DNA from: Hymenopus coronatus
Taxonomy: Eukaryota; Arthropoda; Insecta; Mantodea; Hymenopodidae
NCBI GenBank assembly: GCA_030762935.1
Contig: CM060881.1
Location: 99,617,001-99,681,000 of the forward strand
Length of the DNA stretch: 64,000 nt
Direction: 5' to 3'
Shown: piece by piece, positions 24,046 to 35,392 of the stretch
Numbering within the stretch: the stretch's first letter is position 1
Layout: each line of letters opens with the position of its first letter
The notes under the pieces: model-generated
Database searches by the model: none
Told to the model about the DNA's origin: nothing
What the model saw: the letters and a program-made list of their open reading frames with translations, nothing else
Made by a program: the position numbers and the translations under genes

Positions 24046-24138
24046 ACCTTCCATCTGGGAAGTTTATAGTCCCTTGTACGAAGGCTAGTAGATATGTATT
24101 GAGACAATAAAATACGAATACCCACAGAAAAGTTTTGT

Positions 24139-24600
24139 TTATCCCAGTTTCACAAAGTATTCTGTCTGGTACTGTATTCAGCTTTCCATCCTCCGGCACC
24201 ATTTCTAGAAGCATTCACGCCACTTAGTTTCTGGTACTGCATATAATTCCTCTTCGTTTCTTCAGGGTGGTTGGAACAAACAACTGGAGGACTGAAGCTT
24301 TGTTTCAGGGTGAAACTGATACAGCCATGTTTCATCACTCGTAATAATATCTGAAACACGGCGAGACTCTCCACAGTTAAGTCTTTCTAGCATTTCTTAT
24401 CACTATTACGCCCTATGGAGCTTCTGTGTTTCAGTTAAATTATCGGGCACCAATCTTGAAAAATTTATTTTATACTAAGGTTTTTATGGTTGAAACACTC
24501 AGCATATTAACCCCCATACCAACACAATGTCTTTGTAAGCTATTCTTGCACCGTCTCTAATAATTGTTTCCACAGCAGCGATGTTTTTGTCAGTCACTAT
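24139..24600 (-). pseudogene. Mariner transposase pseudogene no. 2, catalytic core deleted
   Basis: The minus-strand fragments in order are VTDKNIAAVETIIRDGARI and YKDIV in the DNA-binding region, LVPDNLTETQKLHR, MLERLNCGESRRVSDI, then ITSDETWLYQFHPETKLQSS with the first catalytic Asp at 24334-24336. The sequence then jumps to a C-terminal segment ETKWRECF and CRRMES, QTEYFVKLG, stop at 24139-24141. The part with the second and third Asp is missing, so this copy has an internal deletion. Frameshifts join the pieces. The wording of the motifs differs from the elements at 6.8 and 53.3 kb, so it is a separate mariner lineage. Terminal repeats were not identified. Confidence 0.75.
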
Positions 24601-25084
24601 TGTTGCTTTGTACCTATAACGGGACATGTAATTATGTGTTTATTTCTGCAAATGTTAATCTCAATTAAAATTAGGCAGATGGAAAAATAACTTTCTTAAG
24701 AATAACTTTTGTGCCTACTAATAAGCAATAGAGCGTATAGAGAGTTATATGAATGTAACACAAGATTTTTATCACGGTGATGCAAAGAATGGAACACATC
24801 ACATTGCGACACGCTTTTGAAAAAAATTATCGCTTAAGCATACTGTATTCTTCTAGCCCCCTTGTACCTACAAGAAAACATTGCTTGAAATATTGATCTC
24901 GATTAACATGAACCATATAGAGAAATAAGCTTTTATAACAATAATTTGTTGAAGAATTTTAGTGAAAGTAATGTGAATGTAATGCATCACATACATATAT
25001 ACATTATAATCATTATACACTTATACATATATTAACAATTAAATAACCATATAATAATCAATTTGGCTTGAAATAAATGTTTAC
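24601..25084 (-). repeat. DR850 5'-end fragments, reverse orientation
   Basis: Two reverse scraps: 24690-24785 (ending tatatgaatgtaacac, a decayed 5' block) and 24810-24995 (attgatctcgattaacatg, then gtaatgtgaatgtaatgcat). The remainder is AT-rich spacer with short ATATAC runs. Confidence 0.55.
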
Positions 25085-25360
25085 TCAATACTCCCCTCAC
25101 AAACCGATCCAATACTCCCCTCACAAACCGACCCAATACTCCCCTCACAAACCGATCCAATACTGCCCTCACAAACCGATCCAATACTCCCCTCACAAAC
25201 CGATCCAATACTCCCCTCACAAACCGATCCAATACTCCCCTCACAAACCGACCCAATACTCCCCTCATAAACCGGTCCAATACTCCCCTCACAAACCGGT
25301 CCAATACTCCCCTCACAAACCGACCCAATACGCCCCTCATAAACCGGTCTAATACTCGCC
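25085..25360 (+). repeat. 24-bp minisatellite, 11.5 units
   Basis: Eleven whole units and a partial one of ccaatactcccctcacaaa ccgat(c/t). Unit starts are at 25085, 25109 and so on to 25325, with the partial unit at 25349. Variation is concentrated at the last bases (gat, gac, ggt) and at single positions (gccc in unit 4, cataaa in units 8 and 11). The period is a multiple of three, so frames stay open on both strands and give 8-residue peptide repeats, but there is no start context or flanking coding sequence. One lone related unit occurs at about 33995-34018. Confidence 0.95.
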
Positions 25361-26289
25361 TTCGAATTTTTGTCTTAATGTTTAAACCCGCAGATTACTT
25401 AGCGGTATAGAATCTCTTGTAAACATTTTGGTAAAACATTGGTCGTTCACCAAAATAATAGAGTTATTTCCTTACCTGTAGGAAACAAATTTGGGAGTTG
25501 ATATTGCATTACGATAAGTGCCGGTTGTTCCCATTCAAGGCTCTCTGTATTTATTTGTAGCAATGGATTTGGTTTTATTACAAACTTGTTCTTGTGTACA
25601 GCCTAAATACAGCTAATTCTAGCGGAAAGGTGAGCTAGAAAGGCGTTTAAAAATCACAGCTGCGTTTGCGGTTAACCGACATCAAACATTTTCGTTCATA
25701 TTAAAGGAAAGTGAGACTGGGCACATTAAAACCTGTTCAGATTAAATGAAGACAAGAAAAGGCGGGAATTCCTGTTCAGTGCATAAAAAGAGCTATAGAA
25801 AACACACCTTCTTGCTGATACTCAAAGCATGTGTGTAAACCGCATTATTTCTGAATTTAAAGTTCACTGAACACAATAAAAGAAAAATGGGCTGTGTTTG
25901 CCTGAAAAATTATTCTAAAAACTGGTACTAATATATAATAGCTTTATTTGATTGCGGTAAGGCATTAACATTTGTTTTGCATGTTTTTAGTAAAACTTTC
26001 AAATACTTTTTCGAGAAAATTTAACTTTTACTTCATGGCTAACTTGTTATTTTGAATTCGTGTTGAAATGTGGTAGTATTATGGAATGTGTGTACTGTTT
26101 CTATCGTAATGTTATTGTATCAAACAAAAAGTATCGGATAATGCTTGCATGCAAGCTAAACATCCGGAAAACCAAATATTGGCAAAGAATTATCAACAGA
26201 GTTATGTTTGACTGTACATCCTAGATAAGCAAGTTCTTCTTTGTTGTACACTCTTACCGTATACGGCACCACATGTGGTGATCTGAAAG
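25361..26289. other. Unassigned region
   Basis: No gene or element recognised. 25620-25800 is of more balanced composition. Confidence 0.4.
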
Positions 26290-27295
26290 TCAGGTGACCC
26301 ATTCACATGACTTTCTCTGCAAACTATTGTAAGAAGGGATTATTTCTTTATCTACATTCTGTTAATTGAGATAAATATTAGCAGAAAAACAACAATAACA
26401 ATAATAATGAAACCATAGTCAAATATTTTAAAAAAACTGGTGCCTATGTGAAAATACGAAATATAGTTTCCTTTGCACATCTGGAAACAGATGAAACAAC
26501 AGATGATCTACCGTATGAGATAAGTTCAAGCAGCTTAAATAAAATAGACACCAATAAAGGGAAATATCTCGGAAACGATTAACTCTACAAAAACAAAATA
26601 AACAAATAAATAAAAATAATTATGATGTAAATTGTGTATTTTAACGAGATCTATACTTTTGGTCTATATCGTACGGTTTACCAGAATTTGCCCAGAATAA
26701 GAGGTCTTTAGCGACTACTCTCAGAAAATTCAAGATATACACATTCTATCGGTATTTTAATCAAAATTGTTAGAGCCGTTTTTTATATAAACAAGTGTTC
26801 AAAAAGTTTCCATGTAAAAGGTAGTATGGGGTGGGGAGATTTTCTTGAAAATCTTCGCATCGTATTGTTGAAAGATTAGTTAAAATCTTAACTAAAATTA
26901 TTTATATGAAGGACCTCTACGACAAATAAATTAACTAATGTATAAAAACCCTTACATAAAATTATTCTTTAATTAACATTTCCAACAGTGCATAATTATA
27001 ATTTGAATATTACTGTATAAACTGCCAATATTACTGTGCAAACCTCTATATTCGTACAAGGCCCCCCTTCCAAATCACAAATTAAATAGCAAATGTATTT
27101 CATAGTCCTTTCGTTATTGAGCTATGCTGTCCATGGATAGAGAGAGAGATTCTGATATTTTCTTAAAAATGTTTTTTTTTAATTCAGGTTTCAAAACACA
27201 TATTTCCTGTGAAATTTGGCATCGCATTTTTGGGTGGAATGCAATACCTTCTCTATCTACTAAATAGGCTGTACATATGCACTGGAGAAAGTAAC
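26290..27295 (+). repeat. DR850 dispersed repeat, full length with insert
   Basis: Forward copy that begins gtgacccattcacatgactt and ends taccttctctatctactaaa...ctggagaaagtaacaatgg. An AT-rich block at about 26870-27090 is extra compared with other copies. The next copy starts only about 8-15 bp later, so the two are head to tail. Confidence 0.75.
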
Positions 27296-27302
27296 AATGG
27301 AA

Positions 27303-28405
27303 ATACATCTGATGTGTTCCATTGTTCCATTCACATAACTTTCTCTACCTGTTCTGCAAACAACGTATTCTTACTAAAGAGTATGTTTTATCTACAATAC
27401 GCTAATTGAGAAAAACATACTAGTTGTAGACCTTATAAGTAGAAGGGAACACACTGGACTAAAGCGATGGGCATATATTTCAAAACAGTCATTATATGAA
27501 CAATTGAAGTTCGGAGATCTCGTTTGAAAAACGTTACGTAGTTTAAAATTGAAATCAGTAACAAGGAATATCTCGGAACTCTATACAACAAAAATTGTGT
27601 TTTAACGAGATCTACATTTTTTATGCAGCAAGTTTTGGTGCAGTTCTTACAGTTTACCAGATATACAACATCCAGCAAAATTCATCCTGAATGAACAGGC
27701 CTTCAGAAGCTATTCTTCAGAAACTTTCATTGGTGTTGTAGATATCTTTAATGCACGGTAGTTTAATAAAAATTGTTAGATTAATTTTTAGGAAAATCTT
27801 TCGTGTAAAGGTAGTCTGGTTGGGGGATTTTCTTGAAAGTGACATCCTTTGAAGATATAACTCCATGGCACAACAGCTCGCGGGGAACCTTGGCCTACCG
27901 CCCGGCCGCTGCGTCCCCCATCTCGGTCCACTACAGATGTCATGGATGGGGTGCAGTATTGGAGGGTGAGACGTGGTCAGCGCCTCGAGTCCCCCCGGCC
28001 GGTTAATGCGGTCCTCATGACCTGGAGCCGCTACTTTTCCATCAAGTAGCTCCTCAATTGGCCCCCCAGGGACCTTACGAGGCTGAGTACACCCCGGGCC
28101 AGGTCTCCCAGCGGGGGAAAAATCCCCCACGCCGGTACTGGGGATCGAACCCAGGTCTCCCGCTTGGTAAGCAGCAACGCTACCACCGCGCTAAGGAGAC
28201 GACCATCCTTTGAAGACACTAAACTTAAATGTCGTTTAGTTTTTGAGACACACAAACACGTTTCTTTTTATACATTATAGTTTTGGACTCAAAACATATT
28301 TCCGACGAAATCGCGACTTTGCTTTATGAGTGAAATACAATACCTTTCTCTGTCTACTATTGAAACTGTACATATGTGCTAGAGAAGGCAACAATGGAAA
28401 AATTA
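27303..28405 (+). repeat. DR850 dispersed repeat interrupted by a SINE
   Basis: The start is tctgatgtgttccattg, the end aatacctttctctgtctac...ctagagaaggcaacaatgg. The copy is split by SINE C at 27856-28203. Removing the SINE and one copy of its 13-bp target duplication restores a continuous repeat of normal length. The SINE is therefore younger than this repeat copy. Confidence 0.85.
27856..28203 (-). mobile_element. tRNA-derived SINE, family C, with target duplication
   Basis: On the minus strand the head begins tccttagcgcggtggtagcg (A-box-like) and continues to a B-box-like gggttcgatcccca. The body is GC-rich and includes a hairpin gtgggggatttttcccccgc. The insertion is flanked by a perfect 13-bp duplication catcctttgaaga at 27843-27855 and 28204-28216, inside a DR850 copy. 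It is the best preserved SINE of the window and probably among the youngest. Open frames of 137 and 74 residues across it are by-products of its GC content. Confidence 0.9.
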
Positions 28406-28540
28406 CAATACATTTTTATGATTGCGCGACAAAGCATTGTGACCTCAAACCTCCCTATAACTAATATACTTAATATAAATACAGGTTAAGCGATGGAGAG
28501 GGCACTGCGCTCATTGGGACTCTATTACGGCTAACATTTT

Positions 28541-28775
28541 TTTGATAGTGTTTAACGCTCTCTTTTACTATCACGGCAACGCAGGCGATGACACTGATGA
28601 TACTTGGAATGAAGATGGTGCACCGGTGGAATGGGATGGCGTGGAAAATCGGAGAATCCGGAGAAAACCCGCCCCTGTGCCGCTCTGTCCACCCAATTCT
28701 CACATGCGGTCACTTGGGATCGAATCTAAATGAGAAACAACTGGTTTAACCATTTGACCACGACGCGGCCCATGG
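28541..28775 (-). mobile_element. tRNA-derived SINE, family A
   Basis: Reverse copy of the element at 11699. Read on the minus strand it goes from a head at 28775 (ccgcgtcgtggtcaaatgg) through a B-box-like gattcgatccca, the rich gcgggttttctccg and ccattccaccggtgc blocks, to the tail agcgttaaacactatcaaaa at 28541-28560. Confidence 0.75.
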
Positions 28776-29714
28776 CTAACACCCTCCAGGAGGAAGGGAT
28801 GAGGTGAAAGAACTACGGAAGGCTTCAGACTGCAGGTAGATAGTCCATAGAGATTGCGGAAATATCTAAATTTCTAGTACACCTGTCGTTCTACTGGAGT
28901 ACCCAGAGAGGGCGATGAACGATTCCCTAGAATCCATGCTAAATACTTCTTCCTGTGAGCAAACATCCGCGCCATCTGTTTGGCACCTCCACACCACAAA
29001 ACCTAGAAGCATAACTGAAGTGTGAGAAGAAAACAGAAATCATGGAAAGGAAAACGTGGTAGATGAGAAGGTATCCCAGCATTTACCTACCAACCACGAA
29101 AAAACCAAAACACAGTGTGCTGTTGACCAGAATGAATCCAGGATTTCCCGGATATCCCGATCTGTGTGCTGCCATGGAGCTACCATGGTAACGATGACAC
29201 GACTTTTCTATTACCCAAATGACTCGCATTTTTCGGTAAACCGCAATGATATTTCAAATTTATTTTGAGATAACATACTTCAGGCGACCTTTAATGTTAT
29301 AAGTGCCTAGCATAGGTCCCAGACTTCATATTTTTACCAACTATTGGGTCAATCACTGTTTATTAATATAGAAGCCGGACGGAAAACGGGAGAACCGTGG
29401 TTCCGAATCCGGCTGTATTAAGGTGAAGCATCTGTCATATTTGCAAAATCTACAGTATGTAAAATATATTATTGAAATTTATAGCTGTCAATATGCCAAA
29501 AAGCTGATATTTTTGACATGCAAAAAATTCTTCCTTGCATGTTTAGTTAAACATTAATTTCTTATTCTCCAAATTCTTTATTCAAATGAAAATGAATCAC
29601 ATAATGCATTTTTTTAAAAATATCAGCATAAAAGAATATACCTTCATAGTAAATGAGTTTACAAATAGATCTGTGATATTACTTATTTTATATTAGCCCT
29701 AATCTGCGTAGAAA
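28776..29714. other. Unassigned region with low-copy repeat remnants
   Basis: 28780-29060 has the composition of an old SINE/LINE body. 29215-29260 resembles 17745-17800. 29360-29450 carries a tRNA-like gtggttccgaatccggc with a following gcatctgtcatatttgc block that also appears near 58170. None could be delimited. Confidence 0.35.
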
Positions 29715-30600
29715 AATCTAATGTGTTCCATTCTCATGACTTTCTCTATATTTCGGTAACAAAAGTTATCGTTCTATTACTTCAAGGTAATCGGGACAGA
29801 CATTATCAGTCATGGTCTTCTTACTAGCTTTCTTGTAAGTAAAAAGGAAATAAGGGAACACAGTAGGCTAAAGCGATAGTCAAATATTTTAAAAGCTAGT
29901 TGTCGTGTGGTTGAAATTCGTTGCTTTGCATTGCCTTTAGTTAACAAATTCCCATGGGTGAAAATTTTTAGTATTTTAAAACGAAAATCAAGATAAAAAA
30001 TATCTCAAAGATTGTCAACTCTACTAAAAGCTATATGCCAGAAATTATGTGTTTTAACGATTTCTACGGGTTTTTTTGTTTTTTTTTGTTTTTTTTTGTT
30101 TTTTTGTTTCTTCTGTATTAAGCTTTTGTCTATCTCTTACAGTTTACCAGTCATGTAAAATTCAGCAAAATTCATCCACAATAGAGGACTGCAGAGGATA
30201 TTACCAGAAAATTCAGGATATGGATTTTATTTCACATGTAAATAGCTTTAATGTATGGTAATTTAATAAAAATCATTTAGATTTTTTGAGAAAATTATAA
30301 TTTTCAAACATTTTTCCATATAAAGGGTAGTTTGAGGTAAGGGGATTTTCCTCAAAATCTTAATGTCACATCCTTGGAAGATATTAAGCTAAATATCAAG
30401 TTTGGTATTTTATCGACTTTTCATTTTTGAATTATTGTGCTCACACACACGCGCGCGAACCTTTTTCCAAAAATGTCTTTTTGCGATACAGAGACCCTTA
30501 AACGTGTCTTTCCGGTGAGATCTCGGAATCGAATTTTTGGATGGAGTGAAATACGCGCTCTACCTGTGTACCAAGTGTTATGTAGAGAAAATAAAGCTTA
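29715..30600 (+). repeat. DR850 dispersed repeat, full length
   Basis: Forward copy, start taatgtgttccattctcatg then actttctcta, end gaatttttggatggagtg with a decayed hairpin zone and tagagaaaataaa. It carries its own expansion of a T8-9/G motif at 30069-30108. Confidence 0.85.
30069..30108 (+). repeat. Interrupted poly-T (TTTTTTTTG)n tract
   Basis: Four runs of 7-9 T separated by single G, inside the DR850 copy at a place where other copies have a short T run. Likely a local replication-slippage expansion. Confidence 0.85.
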
Positions 30601-31952
30601 GTGCTTTTCTTACTCTCCAAAACTCTTAATTGGAGTATTATTTCGAAACAAAAATATGGAAAGTTTGTTTAGTCTGCTTTTGAGAGGCAGTATAACATTT
30701 TGAGAAACAAATTGGTGAAAAATTGCATTTTGTTGAACATTTTTAGTATGGAGAGGTTTTGGGTTGGAAATAAGATTTAAATTAATAAATATACCCCCAG
30801 CCATTTGTAACTTCAGTTAGTTGTTAACTAAAGTTCATCAAGTGAAAAAAAAATAATGTTTTCTTAATTTTTTTTTGTTTCATTTATATGTCCCGTTTAA
30901 CATGTAAGGTCATATCGGAGGCTTTGCATTAGAAACAACTCGTTTTCTGTAGGTTGGGTTTAAATCGTTTTTTTTTCCCTCAAACACACACAAACGCACA
31001 CATTCACTCTCGCATACATACCTCCAGACTCTGTGGGATAGGAAAAATTCTGGTTAAAGAAAAATCTCCCACCCCAGGCGGGAATCAAGCCCGGGATACT
31101 CGGGTGAGAAATAATTTAAGTTTCTTAAGAAAGTTTTATTATAAGAGAAAAAAAATTTAATTGTTCACATTGTTTGGTCAAATTCACAGATACCTCAACC
31201 TAATTAACAGCAATATTGTTTCAGCAAAAGATTAAACCAGCCAATATTTACATTCCAAGTGTTGAATTGGTCTTCAAAAAACTTAACACGCTAATGATAG
31301 ACAAACAAAGAAACTTAAGCAATAAAAAGTAATGCGATCTATATATCTGTACCAGAAAAGCTATAAATGTCTTTCGTGAGATTAATAAGTTAATCGTGTA
31401 AGAAGTAGACTAACCTCAGATAACTCAGCAATTAATCTTCAGTTTGTTGCTTGGGGCTAACAACCAGTAATTTGTTATGGGATGTATCAAGAAAGGAAGC
31501 GCCCTTCATTGGCAAGTCGTTATTTGTATCTTTTTGTTCGTTTGGTTCTTGCAGAAGTTTACACGCTCGCAAGACGGGGTGTGGGAATTTTAGCACCTTG
31601 CATGACAATCGTCTATGTATGTCCGGGTTCGCTGAACTTCAATTATCATTTTCTTTAAAGGTCATTAAGTTTTTTTTAAATGCGGAACGTGTAAATTATG
31701 CATTCGTGATAAAGAATTATTAAGTAGCTTAACTTTGTTTCTACCAAAAGAGCCAGTTGTTTTTGCTACCTGACTCTCTCACCGAAATTCAAGTCATTCA
31801 GGTCCCAAACATGAGGCAAAAGCAGGAATTTTATCTTATAAATCTTAGCTTTAAAATGACTTCGTTTCTTTTACCAATATCTTGTATAATTAGCCTTTTA
31901 CGTCGTACGTGTAGCGATACAATGCCTGGGAACAATGGGGTTGAAACCCATC
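30601..31952. other. Unassigned region with a SINE C scrap
   Basis: 31045-31100 contains, on the minus strand, cccgggcttgattcccgcct, the B-box region of a SINE C-like head with its body missing. 30965-31020 has a degenerate CA tract. The remainder shows no gene. The frames at 31451-31723 and 31757-32023 have no recognisable domain. Confidence 0.4.
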
Positions 31953-32085
31953 TCTGTGATGTTAGGGTTACGTGTCTACCTCCCATTCAAGAGGTTTTGA
32001 GATCGAGTCTCGTTAAAGGTTAGTTACCCGGTTATTCCTAGGTTTTCCCTGAAGATGAATGTCGGGTTAAATGAATTAAAATACC
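31953..32085 (+). mobile_element. tRNA-derived SINE, family D, partial forward copy
   Basis: tRNA-like head with gatgttagggttacgtgtct and a B-box-like ttttgagatcgagtctcg, then gttagttacccggttattcc and ttttccctgaagatgaatgt, the same order as the reverse copy at 41909. The tail is truncated, and DR850 follows at once. Confidence 0.6.
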
Positions 32086-32087
32086 TA

Positions 32088-33125
32088 AGGTGTTCTACTC
32101 GGTAACAAACTGTTCTTACAAAAGCTTATTCTTCTATCTGCTGCATACATATTTCCTTGTAAATAGAAGGGAAATAAGGTATTAGACTAGTCTAAAGTGA
32201 CAGTCAAATATTTTCTTTTTGAATGACCAGGAGTAAAACAAAACAGATGTGACACTTCTAGTATTTCAAAACTGAAACCAGCAACCAGGAATATATCGAA
32301 AAGTAACTCCCCAAAAAATGTATAGGATATAAATTGTGTGTTTTAACGAGTTCTACATTTTTGTGTAGTAGGATTTGGTCTATTGCCAGTAATGCAAAAG
32401 TCCTGCATACTGGAGAGGAATCAGAAGCCATCCTCAGAAAATTGAAGATATTCGTTTTATTTATCATTTAAGTATATTTAGTACATGGTATTTGCATCAC
32501 AGGTGGTTAGACCGCTTGCCTCCCATCTAGGCGGCCCGGGTTCGATCCCAGGCGCCCGCATGGGAGATTCGAGGTGGATAAATCTGGCATCTGGGCGGGT
32601 TTTCTCTGGGTCCTCCAGTTTCCCCCGCCACCCATTCCACCAATTGCTCCATCATCACCATTTCAAACATCAATTTCGCTTCCATTTCACATCATCCACT
32701 TCCGCATGTTTATGCCTGGCCACGGGCTAACCCCTCGTAACAGGTTCTCCATTCTGTAATGTCGTGCCGTTGGCTCCCCGACAGGCTTTTGACCCCTTGC
32801 ATTGGCTAGGGGTTGTCAGTCCTACAAATATGGGGACATCACAATTGTTAGTCATTTTTGAGAAAATCCAAATTTTCGAAAGGGTAGTTGTGAGTGAGGG
32901 GATTTTCCCGAAAATATTCCTGTTGCATTCTTGGAAGTTGAACTTAAATATCAAGTTTGGTATTTAAATGACTTTTCGTTTTTGAGTTATGCCATCCATA
33001 GGCAAATACACAAACGCGGATCTTTTTCTAAAAATGCTTTTTGGAACCGAATTTTGGTGGAATACAATACCTCCTCTACCTACTATGTACATTGTACTTA
33101 TGTATGTGTTCAAAATGTGCGAAGC
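32088..33125 (+). repeat. DR850 dispersed repeat interrupted by a SINE
   Basis: Left part 32088-32496 ends in the acatggtattt block. The right part resumes at about 32845 with caattgttagtcatttttga and runs to the hairpin zone ctatgtacattgtac at 33081-33095. SINE B sits exactly between, so it inserted into this copy. Confidence 0.8.
32497..32845 (+). mobile_element. tRNA-derived SINE, family B, full length
   Basis: The tRNA-like head has an A-box-like aggtggttagaccgc and a strong B-box gggttcgatcccaggc at 32529-32544. The body is made of gcgggttttctctgggtcct, gtttcccccgccacccattc and tttatgcctggccacgg, the 3' part gttggctccccgacaggctt and aggggttgtcagtccta. A second, older copy is at 60821. 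It is nested in DR850. The target duplication is not clear. Confidence 0.8.
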
Positions 33126-34239
33126 TTGGCCGGAACCCAGATAACCGTAAATATATTGCAGAGCCAATCTATCTGCTATCCTGATTGATGTACAACATCC
33201 GATAAAAATCACTGATGATGCTATTAGGATGATATACGTATATTGTACAGCATGAAAATGGTCAAATAAATATGACGGAAGTGTCTGCTGATATGCTAAT
33301 GTACAGAGTCGAGGTTTCCTTCTAGCCCAGAAATACCTTAACTGTTTTCTCTGAGAGGTATGTACGTATCACTGACCTTTCCTTTAAAGGAACACCTAAA
33401 CGTACACCGATCGGAATTTAATAGCAGGTTTTGTGCACGTAATTTTACCTTCTTCCTCTGTGTGTTTACTGTCCCTCAAAATGCAGGAAGTCGTGTATCT
33501 TGCTGCACTTAAAGCTATCTTTGAGGAGGGCATTTTAATTGCATTTCAGCCTTCCTACTACATAATTTTGCATGCCAAAATATTTTGCACTGGCCGTTCC
33601 AATGCTTTGCAAAACCAATTATTGAGGTTATTTCCTTTTAATACTTAGAATATATTCGGATAACGGTTTTAATGATTTTAAAAGATGGAAATTTATTGTT
33701 TGAAGGTATGTAATAATAATTATCACTAACTGTGAGGAGTAAAATATATCAATATTTAAAGTTCGTAAAAAACGCATGAATCTAAGGAACCCCTGGCGTG
33801 AACGCACATATTCAGGAAAAAATTTTCTCTTATTAAACGGAATCTGTGTAGTTATAAAGTAATACTAGTAGTATTATAAACAAACCAATGATGTTATAAA
33901 TTCTTAAAATCAGTTTTTTGCAAATTTAATAATTTTGACAGGTTAGGTCTTTATTCTTTATTACTTAACAAACCCCACACGAACCAGTCCTGCTCACCCT
34001 TCACAAACTGATTCAACAGGAATATAAGTTAATTAATATTTCTTTAGTAGTATTATTGATATCTTTAAATTAAAAGGGATCAGCTTCGTGAGTGAATTGG
34101 GTCTTCTGATGCAATTAGAATTCGTATCTATGCCTTTATAAAAGGTTAAGAGTTGAAAGGATTTTATTTGACTAGATAAATATTTCGTTTGACTCTGACT
34201 AGTAGGTACAAAAATGACGCTATTATTTGCCAGAATCAT
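33126..34239. other. Unassigned region
   Basis: No genes recognised. At about 33970-34020, cccttcacaaactgattcaa is a solitary relative of the minisatellite unit at 25085. Confidence 0.4.
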
Positions 34240-34450
34240 ATCAGCGCTGCCGGTGTGCGTGAAAGCCAGTAAAACTACTGCGTGGGACTGTCGCCTTTAA
34301 GCATACTTAAAAACTATCAGTCTAGGCCGGATCTGAACTTATGACTTAGAGATAAGAAGGCCGGCATCTAAGCAACAGAGCCTCCCTGAGCGACAGTAAT
34401 GTTTTAAGCGGACTAAAGAAAAAAAAAAAAAAAAAGGTCCGAATTTTGAT
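34240..34450 (-). mobile_element. tRNA-derived SINE, family G
   Basis: The minus strand shows a tRNA-like head with cagggaggctctgttgctta and a B-box-like taagttcagatccggcct, followed by a body with ggcgacagtcccacgcagta. The A-rich run at 34420-34436 lies at the head side and may belong to a neighbouring insertion. A single recognised copy. Confidence 0.5.
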
Positions 34451-34719
34451 GACGTCTTAGTTATTGCATCATAGTTACTACTAGCTGTATGTATGTACTT
34501 CTCAAAGGTCCTCTATCATGGAAGAATATATTTATTGGGTAATTTTGTGATCACTATGTATTATTTTCTATTTCAGAGCATTTTTTTCGACTTTACTGTC
34601 ATTTTCTTGCGCTTTGTGTCTCTATTTACTTATTTTATTTAAATTTCAAGGAGTATGTGAATAATGTTATTATTTATCTTTTATATATTTTATTTCAAAC
34701 ACCAGAAATGTCACTCTGT

Positions 34720-35100
34720 AACTCAAAATAAGATTCAGATTTGGATAAGGATTATCGCGGATGGGGGCTCCCAGGCAATGGGGCAGAGCACTGCCCATAG
34801 ATAATTGTGGCCCTTTGCAAGTTAGGTGATCCCTGGCAGGGGGTGAGGGAAGAGACCCGAAGGGCGACCAGATCCGGGTGATGACGAGCGCAAGAACAGG
34901 TTCCCGAAAGGGCCCACTCGAAAACACCCGAAGGCGTATCCCACCAGAGCGGATGATTTACAGAGTGCACAACCACCGTTTAGACGCAACCTGCCGAACA
35001 CCGTCGCAGGTACTTCAATCCCGAAACAGATGACAAAGAAGCAATGGTTACAGGAAATGATGGACAGGAAAATCGTGGTAAAATATCAACCACACAGTAT
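34720..35100 (-). mobile_element. Dispersed SINE-like element, family H
   Basis: GC-rich block with gggggctcccaggcaatggg, gagggaagagacccgaaggg and ttcaatcccgaaacagatga. The first two blocks correspond to 42800-42880 and the last to 20715-20740 and 43120-43160. The tRNA-like head visible in the 43.3-kb copy is lacking. Frames over it are incidental. Confidence 0.5.
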
Positions 35101-35264
35101 TCACAATTAAAAAATAATTAAATAACATCTTAGATCATTATTTGAGATTGCTTATTTAATCCTCTTAATTTCATTGAAACAACATAAATTTTGCGCACCA
35201 AAATATTCGCTTCAACCTAAATCAATATACTTAATTAAATTGAAACAAAAAATTAACGGTTTTA
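35101..35264. other. AT-rich spacer
   Basis: Nothing recognised. Confidence 0.3.
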
Positions 35265-35392
35265 TTCTAACCCCCAATCCGGAAACCATTTAAAACCCAT
35301 AGGCCAAGATAGGCTGTCACCGAAGATCGAACCCAGGACCTCCTGCATGGGGACTACGGACGTTACGCCTGAGCTAACCCTTCGGTAGAAAT
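35265..35392 (-). mobile_element. tRNA-like SINE head fragment, family I
   Basis: The minus strand reads gaagggttagctcaggcgta, then catgcaggaggtcctgggtt and tcgatcttcgg. A-box- and B-box-like strings are at about tRNA spacing, and it ends in the complementary ttcgg. It continues into a short unrelated body. It is not a functional tRNA: the anticodon arm does not fold convincingly and there is no clean acceptor stem. Confidence 0.5.

Noticed and set aside
25032..25352. Long open frames on both strands with 8-residue repeats
   Set aside because: They are produced by the 24-bp minisatellite. The frame is open only because the period is a multiple of three. No promoter, start context or flanking coding sequence.
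25085..25360. CRISPR-like regular repeat array
   Set aside because: The units are directly adjacent without unique spacers, and the window is eukaryotic.
27717..28130. 137-residue minus-strand frame
   Set aside because: Lies over SINE C and the DR850 boundary. GC-rich SINE sequence has few stops by composition.
28140..28203. Functional tRNA gene (also considered at 11699, 32497, 35330 and 42100)
   Set aside because: The B box is good, but the acceptor stems do not pair, the bodies continue into SINE sequence, and related copies exist in the window.
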